Of a DNA stretch of 64,000 bases, positions 1 to 8,538 are shown one piece after another; within the stretch, counting starts at the first letter, position 1; each line of letters begins with the position of its first letter. The notes below the pieces were generated by a model. That model was not told the origin of the DNA, did not search any database, and saw only the letters and a program-made list of their open reading frames with translations. The stretch spans positions 62,001 through 126,000 of the forward strand of contig CASGAP010000004.1 of assembly GCA_949299515.1 (NCBI GenBank), given 5' to 3'. Origin of the DNA: an uncultured Desulfovibrionaceae bacterium (GTDB lineage: Bacteria; Desulfobacterota; Desulfovibrionia; Desulfovibrionales; Desulfovibrionaceae). Made by a program: the position numbers and the translations under genes.

Positions 1-58
1 AACAGACGGCTACATCGAAGCCCGTTCCGGTTCCAAGCCGCGCAAAGTCATACGCTGA
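1..58 (+). CDS. C-terminal end of an unidentified protein (partial)
   Basis: An open frame enters from the left edge (codons start at base 2) and ends at TGA 56-58. Only 18 residues are visible: TDGYIEARSGSKPRKVIR. The tail is basic and soluble-looking. This is too short to assign a family. It lies upstream of rpoZ on the same strand, but a strong promoter-like sequence separates the two, so co-transcription is not required. Confidence 0.5.
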   Translation, partial: TDGYIEARSGSKPRKVIR

Positions 59-114
59 CGCACGCCGTTTCCGCTTCGCGTCACTGTATTCAAAAAATGA
101 AAAAAATTCTTAAC

Positions 115-143
115 TTGACAAGCCAAACACTTAAGAATAATAA
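115..143 (+). promoter_or_regulatory. Sigma-70-type promoter for rpoZ
   Basis: A perfect -35 box TTGACA (115-120) is followed after 17 bp by a weak -10 box TAATAA (138-143) in an AT-rich stretch. It lies about 75 bp upstream of the rpoZ start. Confidence 0.5.
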
Positions 144-218
144 TTTTTATCTTTACAATTTAAGTGTATACCCAATTGTGGGCAGCAATAAACAGCTTGT
201 CAGCAAAGTGAGGAAAAT

Positions 219-464
219 ATGGCCCGTATTACCATCGAAGATTGTCAGGAACGCATTAACAACCGCTTTTTGCTTGTGCAGATGGCAATTAAACGTGTAC
301 ACCAATTCCGCCAAGGCTACGAACCCCTTGTAAACACCAAAAACAAGGAATGCGTAACCGCCCTGCGCGAAATTGCAGCAGGAAAAATCCTGCCGGAAAA
401 CCTCGACTACTTTACTCCCGTGCGTGAAGACGAAGATTTGCAGAAAAACCTTATTGACGATTAA
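219..464 (+). CDS. rpoZ: RNA polymerase omega subunit
   Basis: 81 residues, a normal length for omega. The N-terminus MARITIEDC followed by NNRFLLVQMAIKRV is the conserved omega core that contacts the beta' subunit. A later ALREIAAGKI segment fits the second conserved helix. The acidic tail (VREDEDLQKNLIDD) is variable in the family. Omega helps assemble and stabilise RNA polymerase. ATG 219 has a GAGG Shine-Dalgarno sequence just upstream. dnaJ follows on the same strand after a hairpin. Confidence 0.95.
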   Translation: MARITIEDCQERINNRFLLVQMAIKRVHQFRQGYEPLVNTKNKECVTALREIAAGKILPENLDYFTPVREDEDLQKNLIDD

Positions 465-523
465 CAAACAATGCTTATGTATTGGACAATAGTCCGGTGC
501 ATAATTGCTTTCCGCAATATATG

Positions 524-563
524 ATGCCGACTGCGTGCAAACAAAGTCGGCATTGTTTTGTTC
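524..563 (+). terminator. Possible rho-independent terminator after rpoZ
   Basis: The 8-bp stem ATGCCGAC (524-531) / GTCGGCAT (546-553) has a 14-nt loop and is followed by TGTTTTGTTC. The U-run is interrupted by G, so termination may be partial and let transcription reach dnaJ. Confidence 0.45.
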
Positions 564-584
564 AGACCTCAACCCGCATATACC

Positions 585-1688
585 ATGAGCAAAAGAGATT
601 ATTACGAAGTTCTCGGCGTGGAAAAAACCGCAAGCTTTGAAGAAATCAAAAAAGCTTACCGCAAACTCGCCTTTGAAAACCACCCCGACAGAAACCCCGG
701 CGACAAAGAAGCCGAAGCCCGTTTCAAAGAAGCCGCGGAAGCCTACGACGTCCTGCGCGACGACGAAAAACGCGTCCATTACGACAGATTCGGCCATACC
801 GACATGAACGGCGGTTTCGGCGGTTTCACCAATGAAGATATTTTTTCCCAGTTCGGCGATATTTTTGAAAACTTCTTCGGTTTCGGAGGCGGCGGCCGTT
901 CCGCCAACCGTCCCACCGTGGGCGACGACCTGCGTTATAATCTGAAAATCACGTTCAGACAGGCGGCAAAAGGCGACGATGTGCGCCTGACCATTCCACG
1001 CACCGCCAACTGCCCCGACTGCAAAGGCATGGGAGCCGCAGAAGGCAGCAAACCGGAAACCTGCCCCCAATGCGGCGGCAAAGGCCAGGTTTTCGTTCAG
1101 CAGGGGCCTTTCCGCTTTGCCAGCACCTGCCCCAAATGCCACGGCAAAGGCACCGTTATTTCCAAACCCTGCCCGCGCTGCAAGGGTGACGGCCATATTC
1201 AGGAAAAACGCGAACTTACCGTTCACATCCCTGCGGGCGTTTACGACGGCGCACGACTGCGCCTGCGCGGCGAGGGCGAAGCCGGCAGAAACGGCGGCCC
1301 CAACGGCGATTTATACGTGGTAATCCATATCGAAGCCGACAAAGTTTTTGACCGTGACGGCCAAGACCTCATTTACAGCACCAAAATTCCCTTTACCAAA
1401 GCGGCGCTGGGCGCAAAAATCAAAGTGCCGACCCTGGACGAAGAAATCGAATTTGAAGTGCCGAAGGGAACGCAAAGCGGCGCCGTGTATCAGGTAAAAG
1501 GCAAAGGCCTGCCCTTCCCCGGCGAAAAACGCACGGGCAACCTGCTCATAGAGGTAGTCGTGGAAACCCCGACCAACCTGACCGAAGAACAGAAAGAACT
1601 CCTGCAGGCTTTGGACAGCCTTTTCGATAAGCACGAAGCAAAACTGTCTTCAAAAATCAAAAAGAAACTCAAAGACATTATCGGATAA
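585..1688 (+). CDS. dnaJ: Chaperone protein DnaJ (Hsp40)
   Basis: Co-chaperone that stimulates DnaK ATPase and delivers unfolded clients. From ATG 585 the protein is 367 residues, typical for type I DnaJ. Visible parts in order: J domain with the HPD motif (NHPDRNPGD, about residues 33-41), a Gly/Phe-rich linker (GGFGGFTNED...FGFGGGG), four CxxCxGxG zinc-finger repeats (CPDCKGMG, CPQCGGKG, CPKCHGKG, CPRCKGDG), then the C-terminal substrate-binding domains. An in-frame TTG at 558 would add nine residues, but it lies inside the upstream hairpin, so MSKRDYYEV is preferred although no good Shine-Dalgarno is visible. No dnaK or grpE is in the window. Confidence 0.96.
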   Translation: MSKRDYYEVLGVEKTASFEEIKKAYRKLAFENHPDRNPGDKEAEARFKEAAEAYDVLRDDEKRVHYDRFGHTDMNGGFGGFTNEDIFSQFGDIFENFFGFGGGGRSANRPTVGDDLRYNLKITFRQAAKGDDVRLTIPRTANCPDCKGMGAAEGSKPETCPQCGGKGQVFVQQGPFRFASTCPKCHGKGTVISKPCPRCKGDGHIQEKRELTVHIPAGVYDGARLRLRGEGEAGRNGGPNGDLYVVIHIEADKVFDRDGQDLIYSTKIPFTKAALGAKIKVPTLDEEIEFEVPKGTQSGAVYQVKGKGLPFPGEKRTGNLLIEVVVETPTNLTEEQKELLQALDSLFDKHEAKLSSKIKKKLKDIIG

Positions 1689-1696
1689 GACATCTG

Positions 1697-1725
1697 AAAA
1701 AGCCCTCAGACGAGGGCTTTTTTTT
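1697..1725 (+). terminator. Rho-independent terminator of dnaJ
   Basis: Stem AAAAGCCCTC / GAGGGCTTTT with loop AGAC, running into a tract of eight T, starts 8 bp after the dnaJ stop. Confidence 0.9.
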
Positions 1726-2108
1726 GGACTTTTTCAAAAAACCGTGCAAAATTTTATGAGGCGTTTCCCCTTTGAAACTCCAAAGCGAACCGGGGTGTAA
1801 TTTTTATTTTTTGGGGAATGACTGCGCTGCTGTCCGGTTGCGTACAGTTCGCAGGCGCACGAACGCAAACGGCTTATCGCCCTTTGAGCGGCTCCCCCGG
1901 CTCCCACATTGCCCGGCATTTGCGGATATGTGCAAAAAAATTTTATTTTTGAATTTGCATAAATAATTAAACTTGAATAAGCCGTCAGCGCAAAAACAGA
2001 CAAAACCGTTATTGCGGCAAAGAGAACCAAGAGCTGTACGGGGAGAGAAAAAAAAGAGACAGACTTCTGCAGAAACGTATCATCTTTTTCGGAATTGGGC
2101 AAAGTCCA
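1726..2108. other. Convergent intergenic region without a convincing gene
   Basis: This sits between the ends of dnaJ (plus) and the TPR gene (minus). It holds repeat copy A (1823-1872). A minus-strand frame of 135 codons crosses it and contains one hydrophobic stretch, but its start lies in the terminator hairpin of the TPR gene and it has no ribosome-binding site. I see nothing else. Confidence 0.5.
1823..1872 (+). repeat. 50-bp dispersed intergenic repeat, copy A
   Basis: Starts TGCGCTGCTG and ends ACGCAAACGG. It aligns without gaps to copies at 7193-7242 (minus) and 32827-32876 (plus), differing at about 8 of 50 positions from the latter. TTGCGT and ACGCAA, about 20 bp apart, can form a stem, and nearby CCG/CGG bases extend it. 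Confidence 0.75.
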
Positions 2109-2142
2109 TAAAAAATGCCGTATGATGGGGGCATACGGCATT
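2109..2142 (-). terminator. Rho-independent terminator of the TPR operon
   Basis: Read on the minus strand: AATGCCGTATG, an 8-base C-rich loop, CATACGGCATT, then a run of T. The 11-bp stem is perfect. It starts about 38 bp after the stop of the TPR gene. Confidence 0.85.
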
Positions 2143-2179
2143 AAATACGATGCGTAAAATATAAACTTAGGAGAGCCGT

Positions 2180-2803
2180 TTATATTTTTTCCTGCACTTG
2201 CTTTACAAAATCCGGATGTACTTCATATCCGCATTGCTGCGCCTGCTTAACTGCATCGGCCGCTTTTTGATATTCTTCTTTTTCAAAAAAAGCAAGTGCT
2301 AAATTGTTCCATGCGGGACCGAAGGCAGGCTGTGCTTTGATAACGTTGTTGCTTTCTTCGATGCAGGCATCATAGTTGCCTTCCATAAAATACGCAGAGG
2401 CAAGCGTGGTTCTGGCCTGCAGAAATTCCGGGTCCCATTTAAGCGCTTTCAGCAGGGCGGATTTTGCCTTTTTCACATCTCCCATCTGCAAGTGGCAGAA
2501 TCCGATATTTGCCTGCGGTACGGCATATTTTGCGCGGATATTGGACGCTTCGGTGTTGTAGCGCAGACAGCCTTCGTAATCCCCGCGCTGAAGGCACAGG
2601 CCGCCGAGCTGCACAAATCCTTCCGCAAGGCGCGGTGACAGGCGCACGGCGTTTAAAAACGCGTTTTCCGCTTCTACGTAATCGTGTTTGGCAAGCATGG
2701 CCATGCCGAGCTGGTAATAGTGGTTGGCGCAGTTGTCGCTTTGGGCTATTTCCGCCTGCAAATCCTGAATATATTCGTCCAAAGATTCATAGCGTTCTTT
2801 CAT
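2180..2803 (-). CDS. TPR repeat protein
   Basis: 207 residues with at least four tetratricopeptide repeats, seen as repeated patterns such as YYQLGMAMLAKHDYVEAENAFLNAV, NIGFCHLQMGDVKKAKSALLKAL and AWNNLALAFFEKEEYQKAADAVKQA. There is no signal peptide or membrane segment, so it is probably a cytoplasmic protein-interaction scaffold. It is the last gene of a three-gene minus-strand operon, 32 bp after the unknown 137-residue protein. Its client cannot be read from sequence. Confidence 0.85.
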   Translation of the reverse strand: MKERYESLDEYIQDLQAEIAQSDNCANHYYQLGMAMLAKHDYVEAENAFLNAVRLSPRLAEGFVQLGGLCLQRGDYEGCLRYNTEASNIRAKYAVPQANIGFCHLQMGDVKKAKSALLKALKWDPEFLQARTTLASAYFMEGNYDACIEESNNVIKAQPAFGPAWNNLALAFFEKEEYQKAADAVKQAQQCGYEVHPDFVKQVQEKI

Positions 2804-2835
2804 GGTTTTCCTCGTATTCCGTGTTGTTTGGTTCG

Positions 2836-3249
2836 TTATTTGGTTTTGCTGCCGCCGTTTTCCATATAGCCTTCTCTTTCGAGAAGCTTATAGTACCATA
2901 CGGCAAAATCGAAATATCCCAGGAACTTTTCGTCTTTGTTAATAATGCCGAGGGCAAGTTCCAGGGCTCCCTGACGGTAGGCATTGCTCTGCGGGGAGTC
3001 TTCGCTGCGGGTTTGCAGAAATTCGCGGATAAGCTCCTGGGACGTACGTTTTGACACGTCCTTGCGTATTTCCATCGGGTCGTTGGGTTTCGGGAACGGG
3101 TCCCAGTTTTCGTACCCGATTTTGTCAATGAATTTTCTTCTGCGTTCGGGAATTTTATTGTATAAATCTCTTTTCAGCTGTTCCTGTTCTTCCGTAAGTT
3201 CGGGAGGGGTGCTGTCGCGGTATACGGTTGCGGGAATATTCAGACTCAT
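2836..3249 (-). CDS. Conserved-looking hypothetical protein
   Basis: 137 residues, charged, no signal peptide, no family I recognise. The N-terminal half is rich in Glu, Arg and Lys (TEEQEQLKRDLYNKIPERRRKF) and carries a WDPFPKPNDPMEIRKD segment. The C-terminal half looks helical (YRQGALELALGIINKDEKFLGYFDFAVWYYKLLEREGY). It lies between the YkgJ-type protein (11 bp upstream) and the TPR protein (32 bp downstream), so the three are probably co-transcribed and may work together. Confidence 0.75.
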   Translation of the reverse strand: MSLNIPATVYRDSTPPELTEEQEQLKRDLYNKIPERRRKFIDKIGYENWDPFPKPNDPMEIRKDVSKRTSQELIREFLQTRSEDSPQSNAYRQGALELALGIINKDEKFLGYFDFAVWYYKLLEREGYMENGGSKTK

Positions 3250-3260
3250 GTTTTTTCCTC

Positions 3261-3971
3261 TTATTCAAGGGGAGATTTCATTTTTTTCTTGGGTTTCTGT
3301 TCGGTTTTAAGACCAAGATAGGTTTCATCGTATTTATTGATGAGCGCCATGGAAACGGGCACATACACATGATGCAGTTCTTTATATTTCGAACCCAGCA
3401 CTTTGGCGATTTTATGGCTCATGGCGGCCAGCCTGTCCTGTATTCTGTCAAGCTGAAGCGTGGGATATTTGCCGCCTTTGTCAAAACGGCATTTTCCGCA
3501 TACATGGCCCTTGCCGTTAATGGCCGTGGGCACGCCGTAAATGCGGCAGGTAAGCGGACGGTGTTCGTACAGCATACACAGATTGTCGTCGCCCAAAAGC
3601 GGACAGCGCACTTTTTCGTGCGCGGCCTTGGCCATGACTTCCTCGTCGCTCATGCCGGACTGCACGTCTTTAAAATAATGGTATTTCAGACGGGTAAGGG
3701 TTCTGTCGGCATCGTTTGCGCGCTCCAGGATTTTGGAGCGTTCCGCGCCGAAACCGAATTTTTCGTGAAAAGCGCGGTTTATGGCCATGGCTTCCACAAG
3801 GGACAGGTCAAAAAGGGCATGGCAGCAGTCGCTGCAGGTTTTGCTGCAGGCAACTTCCTCGGGATATTTGGCCTGCACGTCCTGGAACAGTTTATCAACC
3901 TGTGCGGTAAGCACTTCATATTCCAAAAAAATTTCTTCAAGTTCGGCACTTTCTAATTGTGACATAGACAT
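3261..3971 (-). CDS. YkgJ-family cysteine-cluster protein
   Basis: About 236 residues. Cysteine motifs typical of the YkgJ/UPF0153 metal-binding family are visible: CSKTCSDCCHALFDLS near residue 45, then RCPLLGDDNLCMLYEHRPLTCRIYG and CGKCRF further on. The family is thought to bind a metal or Fe-S centre; no reaction is established. Starts: TTG 3977, ATG 3971 and ATG 3965 are in frame; the last two sit behind GGGA and are preferred over TTG. First gene of the operon that ends with the TPR protein. A second member is at 38410-39084. Confidence 0.85.
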   Translation of the reverse strand: MSMSQLESAELEEIFLEYEVLTAQVDKLFQDVQAKYPEEVACSKTCSDCCHALFDLSLVEAMAINRAFHEKFGFGAERSKILERANDADRTLTRLKYHYFKDVQSGMSDEEVMAKAAHEKVRCPLLGDDNLCMLYEHRPLTCRIYGVPTAINGKGHVCGKCRFDKGGKYPTLQLDRIQDRLAAMSHKIAKVLGSKYKELHHVYVPVSMALINKYDETYLGLKTEQKPKKKMKSPLE

Positions 3972-4040
3972 TCCCAAAAGCTAAAAAAGTTTAATTGCGC
4001 TGTCGTTTAAAAATAAGGCCGCTTACCCGATCGGTCAAGA

Positions 4041-4736
4041 TTAATCCGCAAAAATTTTTCTTTTGAACGCGGTTTTCACGGTATCGAAAGCTGTTGCTTT
4101 TCTTTCCGCCATAAAAACGGATTCCGGGCACAGCACGCCGAATTCCTCCGCGGCAAGGTTCAGGGTAAACTGATTGGCAAGTCCGATTTTCTGCGGCGGA
4201 ACGGCATGAAACGGCGCGGTAAAAAATTTTTCGCGGCGCAGCACATACCAGCCAGTGCTTTCAAGACTGCAGTCGTAAAGAAAAATTTCCCTGTCCGTAA
4301 CCCGCAGAACCGTTGACCAATGGTCCACGATGGGCCCCGGCTGATGCGGCAAAAAACGGCAGAAACGCATGACCGCCGTACTTTGCTTGTCTTTGACGTT
4401 TTTCTGCAGAAATTCCCAAACCGTATCCAAATCCACTTCGGGACTGAACGTTTTGACATGGGTTATATTGGGCTTGTCGCAGGGAAAGGGCTGCCAGACG
4501 GCGTAATTGTAAGTTGTCTGCCATTTTTCCAGCATATGCCGCACAAGACCGTAATACGTTGTTTCGTGGCAGACGATTTTTTTCCATTCCTCGATATTTT
4601 TTGCCTGCTCCACAAACATATCGTTTAAAATGTCGCGCGCCTGAAATGCCGAAATGCCGCAAATAAGCCGCAATGCATTCAACACGGAATACGCCGCGCA
4701 GAAATTGTCTATTTTTCCTTGAAATAACGGGTTCAT
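4041..4736 (-). CDS. Hypothetical protein, possible papain-like fold
   Basis: 231 residues from ATG 4736, which has AGGGAG just upstream (a TTG 15 bp earlier overlaps that site and is rejected). I do not recognise the family. The N-terminus FQGKIDNFCAAYSVLNALRL resembles the Gln...Cys-helix start of C39/papain-like cysteine peptidases (Gln6, Cys13). A later DHWSTVLRV (His139) and FLYDCS (Asp155) could supply the rest of a Cys-His-Asp triad. There is no signal peptide, so a cytoplasmic enzyme or a degenerate relative is possible. It is a single gene, divergent from panC. Confidence 0.6.
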   Translation of the reverse strand: MNPLFQGKIDNFCAAYSVLNALRLICGISAFQARDILNDMFVEQAKNIEEWKKIVCHETTYYGLVRHMLEKWQTTYNYAVWQPFPCDKPNITHVKTFSPEVDLDTVWEFLQKNVKDKQSTAVMRFCRFLPHQPGPIVDHWSTVLRVTDREIFLYDCSLESTGWYVLRREKFFTAPFHAVPPQKIGLANQFTLNLAAEEFGVLCPESVFMAERKATAFDTVKTAFKRKIFAD

Positions 4737-4901
4737 TTTTTCTCCCTGCAAAATTGTGCGTATATCTTACAGGTTCTTGCTCTTTTTGACAAGGAAAAGC
4801 ATATTTGCGAAAATTAAAGCTAGACATATGCTTAATTTGCGTATATAAAAGGATTTGTCTATATAACTATATAACAATAAATTGATATAGTCGTACTCAC
4901 T

Positions 4902-5750
4902 ATGGAAATTCTCAGCACTCTCGAAGACATCAAAAAACGCTGCAGCGAGCTGAAAAAACAAGGCAAAACCATTGCCCTCGTTCCGACCATGGGCTTTCTG
5001 CACGCCGGCCACGTTTCCCTTATCACCAAAGCAAGACAGCTTGCCGATATTGTTGTGGTAAGCCGTTTTGTAAACCCCACGCAGTTTGCGCCCACCGAAG
5101 ACTTGGACGCATACCCCAACGACCCGGAGCGCGACCACAGCATGACCGCAAATGCCGGAACGGATATTTTGTTCGAACCGCCCGCTGCCGCCATGTATTA
5201 TGCCGATCACGCAACCTGGGTTGAAGTGCCCGAACTGGCCAAGGGCCTCTGCGGCATTACCAGACCGACGCATTTTCGCGGCGTATGCACCGTGGTAACC
5301 AAGCTGTTTAACCTTATTCAGCCCGATTTCGCCTGCTTCGGCGAAAAAGACTATCAGCAGCTGACCATTATCCGCCGCATGGTGCGTGATTTGAATATGC
5401 CGGTGGAAATTGTGGGCTGCCCGCTGGTACGCGAAGAAGACGGGCTTGCCATGAGCTCCCGCAACGCATACCTGACCAAAGAAGAACGCGCCCTTGCCCC
5501 GCATATCCGCAAAGGCCTGCTGCACCTGCAGGATATGGCCAAACAGGGCGAATGCAGCGCCCAAAAGCTGTATGCGGCTTTTGCCGAATACATCGCAGAC
5601 AATATCCCGGCTGCCCGCATCGACTATGTCAGCATGGTCGACGAAGACAGCCTTGCCCCGCTTGAAACCCTAAAAGACCGTGCCGTCGTTGCCGTGGCGG
5701 TTTATTTGGGCAAAGCACGCCTTTTAGACAATATTTTAATTTCCAAATAA
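4902..5750 (+). CDS. panC: Pantothenate synthetase
   Basis: Joins pantoate and beta-alanine with ATP, the last step to pantothenate (CoA pathway), in the cytosol. 282 residues, normal length. Signature motifs: [14 protein letters not shown] (nucleotide-binding HxGH, about residues 29-42), [39 protein letters not shown], and [13 protein letters not shown] carrying the KMSKS-like region. ATG 4902 has no clear Shine-Dalgarno. metK starts 34 bp downstream and is probably co-transcribed. Confidence 0.95.
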   Translation: MEILSTLEDIKKRCSELKKQGKTIALVPTMGFLHAGHVSLITKARQLADIVVVSRFVNPTQFAPTEDLDAYPNDPERDHSMTANAGTDILFEPPAAAMYYADHATWVEVPELAKGLCGITRPTHFRGVCTVVTKLFNLIQPDFACFGEKDYQQLTIIRRMVRDLNMPVEIVGCPLVREEDGLAMSSRNAYLTKEERALAPHIRKGLLHLQDMAKQGECSAQKLYAAFAEYIADNIPAARIDYVSMVDEDSLAPLETLKDRAVVAVAVYLGKARLLDNILISK

Positions 5751-5784
5751 TACGCGAACGCAAAAAGCCTCGCAAAGGAGACTT

Positions 5785-6960
5785 ATGATTCCCGCAAAAG
5801 GTAAATACGTTTTTTCTTCCGAATCCGTTACGGAAGGCCATCCTGACAAAGTTGCCGACCAAATTTCCGACGCCATTTTAGATACCCTTCTCGAACAGGA
5901 CCCCGAATCCCACGTTGCCTGCGAAACCCTCGTTACTACAGGCATGGCTGTCATTGCCGGCGAAATCACCACTTCCGGCTATGCGGACCTTCCGCACGTT
6001 GTGCGCGAAACCATTAAAAACATCGGCTACAACAGCTCCGATATGGGCTTCGACTACCAAACCTGCGCGGTTTTGTCTTCCATTGACAAACAGTCCCCGG
6101 ACATTGCCCAGGGCGTAAACCGCGAAAACCCCGAAGACCAAGGCGCAGGCGACCAAGGCATGATGTTCGGCTTTGCCTCCAACGAAACCGATACCCTTAT
6201 GCCCGCCCCCATTTACTGGGCACACCAGCTTTCCCTGCAGCTTGCCCGCGTGCGCAAAAACGGCATTGTGGATTTCTTCCGCCCGGACGGCAAAACCCAG
6301 CTTTCCTTTGAATACGAAGACGGCAAGCCGATCCGCATCAACAACGTGGTTATTTCCACCCAGCACGCTCCGAACGTAAGCCAGGCAGACATTGAAGAAG
6401 CCGTGCGCCGCGAAGTTATTTATCCCGTCCTCAGCCAGTCCGGCTTCTTTGACGAAAAAGACTGCCAAATCTTCATCAACCGCACCGGCCGTTTTGTTAT
6501 CGGCGGCCCCGTGGGCGACTGCGGTCTTACCGGCCGTAAAATCATCAACGACACCTACGGCGGCATGGGCAACCACGGCGGCGGCGCATTCTCCGGCAAA
6601 GACCCGTCCAAAGTTGACCGCTCCGCCGCATACATGGCCCGCTATGTGGCCAAAAACGTGGTAGCCGCAGGCCTTGCACCGCGCTGCGAAGTGCAGATAG
6701 CCTACTGCATCGGCGTTGCTGAACCTGTTTCCGTGCTGGTTTCTTCCCTCGGCACAGGCGAAATTCCCGACGAAATCCTCACCAAAGCAGTACGCGAAGT
6801 GTTCGATCTGCGTCCGTACCATATCACCAAACGCCTCGACCTGAAACGTCCCATTTATTCCAAAACTTCCTGCTACGGACACTTCGGCCGCGAACTTCCC
6901 GAATTTACCTGGGAAAAAACCGACGCCGTTGCCGACCTGCGCACCGCGGCAAAAGTATAA
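5785..6960 (+). CDS. metK: S-adenosylmethionine synthetase
   Basis: Makes SAM from methionine and ATP. 391 residues, full length. Motifs: [19 protein letters not shown] (N-terminal ATP site), [12 protein letters not shown], and [20 protein letters not shown] (P-loop-like signature). ATG 5785 has AAAGGAG upstream. The gap from panC is only 34 bp and holds no SAM riboswitch. A strong terminator follows. Confidence 0.97.
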   Translation: MIPAKGKYVFSSESVTEGHPDKVADQISDAILDTLLEQDPESHVACETLVTTGMAVIAGEITTSGYADLPHVVRETIKNIGYNSSDMGFDYQTCAVLSSIDKQSPDIAQGVNRENPEDQGAGDQGMMFGFASNETDTLMPAPIYWAHQLSLQLARVRKNGIVDFFRPDGKTQLSFEYEDGKPIRINNVVISTQHAPNVSQADIEEAVRREVIYPVLSQSGFFDEKDCQIFINRTGRFVIGGPVGDCGLTGRKIINDTYGGMGNHGGGAFSGKDPSKVDRSAAYMARYVAKNVVAAGLAPRCEVQIAYCIGVAEPVSVLVSSLGTGEIPDEILTKAVREVFDLRPYHITKRLDLKRPIYSKTSCYGHFGRELPEFTWEKTDAVADLRTAAKV

Positions 6961-6985
6961 CTTTCTGTATTCTCAAAAACAGACA

Positions 6986-7018
6986 AAAAACTCCCCTTTT
7001 CAAAGGGGAGTTTTTTTT
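6986..7018 (+). terminator. Rho-independent terminator of metK
   Basis: AAAAAACTCCCC, loop TTTTCAAA, GGGGAG and eight T, 25 bp after the metK stop. Confidence 0.92.
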
Positions 7019-7338
7019 GGAAAAAATTCCATTTTTTGCCGGCACAAAAACAGGCAAAATGCACGCTGCGGAGAAACTCCCCAAAGCGTGTGGGAGCTCG
7101 CGGAACAGAAGCCGAAATTTTCGGCAAAGTTCCGTAAGGTTCCGTAATACCGAGCAATGAGGGACTTGGGAAGCCGCCGAAAAAGCGGCAGACCGTTTGC
7201 GTCAGTGAGCTTGCGAACCTTACGCTACTAAACAGCAGCGCAATCGTTTCCCCCTAGAAAAAAATTATTTAGCCCCCAGGCAAAGCTCCATAAAACGAAA
7301 TTTTATATCGTTATCACAAATTATACAAAATTTTCCCG
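7019..7338. other. Convergent intergenic region with repeat copy B
   Basis: Non-coding between metK (plus) and the aminotransferase (minus). It contains a short direct repeat (GTTCCGTAA twice, about 7131-7148) and the 50-bp repeat at 7193-7242. I see no further gene. Confidence 0.5.
7193..7242 (-). repeat. 50-bp dispersed intergenic repeat, copy B
   Basis: On the minus strand it starts TGCGCTGCTG and ends ACGCAAACGG. It is gapless against copies A and C, with about 10 differences from A. The symmetric stem bases outside GCGT/ACGC are less well kept than in copy C. Confidence 0.72.
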
Positions 7339-8529
7339 TTACCCCGCGTATTCCTTAAGCGCTCTGCAGGCGTTTTCGATCTGTTCGGTATTGACGCCGG
7401 AAAAAGCAAGCCGCACAAAACTTTCCGTTTCGCCGGGCAGTTTTTTGCCGAAATGCTCGCGGGTGCAGAACGAAACCCCGGTTTTAATCAGCACGTCTTC
7501 GGCAAATTCCGCATAATTGCCCGCAAAGCCTTTTTTGGCCATGAGTTTGGTCACGTTCGGATACAAATAGAAAGCGCAGTTGGGGCTTGGGCAGTGCACG
7601 CCGTCCACTTCGTTCAGCAGGCGCACCGCCAAATCGCGGCGTATGCGCAGTTCGTCGATAATTTTTTTGTTTTCGCTTTCGGGAAGCTGCAGTGCCGCCA
7701 GTGCGCCGTACTGCGTAAAATGCGGAGTGCAGGATTCGATGTTCACATTGAGCTTGGAAAGCTGCGGAATATATTTGTCAGGCGCAAGCATGGCTCCCAC
7801 GCGCCAGCCCGTCATGGCGAACTTTTTGGAAAACGTATACAGCAGCACGCAGCTGCCGCGGATTTCCTCTATTTCCAGCATGGAACGGGATTTTCCTTCG
7901 TAGCGGATATCAAAATACGCCTCGTCGATAAGCGCCGTCAATTTGTATTTATGAATGATTTCCGCCAGTTTTTCCCGTTCTTCCCGGCTCGCCTCCGACC
8001 CTGTGGGATTTTGAAAATCATTGATAATAATGCAGGTTGTTTTGGGCGTAATGGATTTTTCCAGTGCCTCGATATCTATGCTGTAGCCGCGCTCGGTTTC
8101 CAAAAAACCGTAAGGCTTCGGCGTGCCGCCCAAAAACTCGATAAAGGATTCGTAAATGGGAAAGCCGGGATTGGGGAAAAGGACTTCGTCTCCCGCATTC
8201 ATAAAGGCCAGCAGAAATTTGCCGATTACGGGCTTGCCGCCTGTCTGTATCAGCACATTGGACGCCGTATAGGCCGTGCCGCGGCTTGCGTTGATGTCCT
8301 GCGCCAACGCCTCGCGCAGGGGCAAAATGCCTGCCGCCGGACAATAACCGGTTTTTCCGTCGCGCACGGCTCTGAACATGGCTTCGGTCACAGGCTCCGG
8401 AGTTTTGAAATTCAAATCCCCCAAATGAAAAGGATATACAATATTGCCCTCTTCCTGATGTTTCATGGCGCGCAGCGCCACCTGAAAAGCGTTTTCCGTT
8501 CCCAGTCTGTCCATTCTTTCTGCTAGCAT
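7339..8529 (-). CDS. Class I/II pyridoxal-phosphate aminotransferase
   Basis: 396 residues, typical for fold-type I aminotransferases. Visible: the substrate-side motif FPNPGFPIYE, INDFQNPTGSEAS (the Asn that contacts PLP), IDEAYFDIRY (Asp that binds the pyridine nitrogen), and YTFSKKFAMTGWRVG with the PLP-binding lysine. The C-terminal arginine region (ESFVRLAFSG) should bind the substrate carboxylate. Substrate is unknown; aspartate, alanine or aromatic amino acids are possible. Start ATG 8529 has AGGAG 6 bp upstream. The MEMO1-like gene ends 9 bp upstream, so the two form an operon. Confidence 0.9.
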   Translation of the reverse strand: MLAERMDRLGTENAFQVALRAMKHQEEGNIVYPFHLGDLNFKTPEPVTEAMFRAVRDGKTGYCPAAGILPLREALAQDINASRGTAYTASNVLIQTGGKPVIGKFLLAFMNAGDEVLFPNPGFPIYESFIEFLGGTPKPYGFLETERGYSIDIEALEKSITPKTTCIIINDFQNPTGSEASREEREKLAEIIHKYKLTALIDEAYFDIRYEGKSRSMLEIEEIRGSCVLLYTFSKKFAMTGWRVGAMLAPDKYIPQLSKLNVNIESCTPHFTQYGALAALQLPESENKKIIDELRIRRDLAVRLLNEVDGVHCPSPNCAFYLYPNVTKLMAKKGFAGNYAEFAEDVLIKTGVSFCTREHFGKKLPGETESFVRLAFSGVNTEQIENACRALKEYAG

Positions 8530-8538
8530 ACAAAACTC

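Noticed and set aside
1734..2141. A 135-codon minus-strand frame with a hydrophobic stretch
   Set aside because: Its start lies in the terminator hairpin of the TPR gene and the region contains the 50-bp repeat; no Shine-Dalgarno.
5751..5784. SAM riboswitch upstream of metK
   Set aside because: Only 34 bp separate panC and metK, too short for any SAM aptamer.
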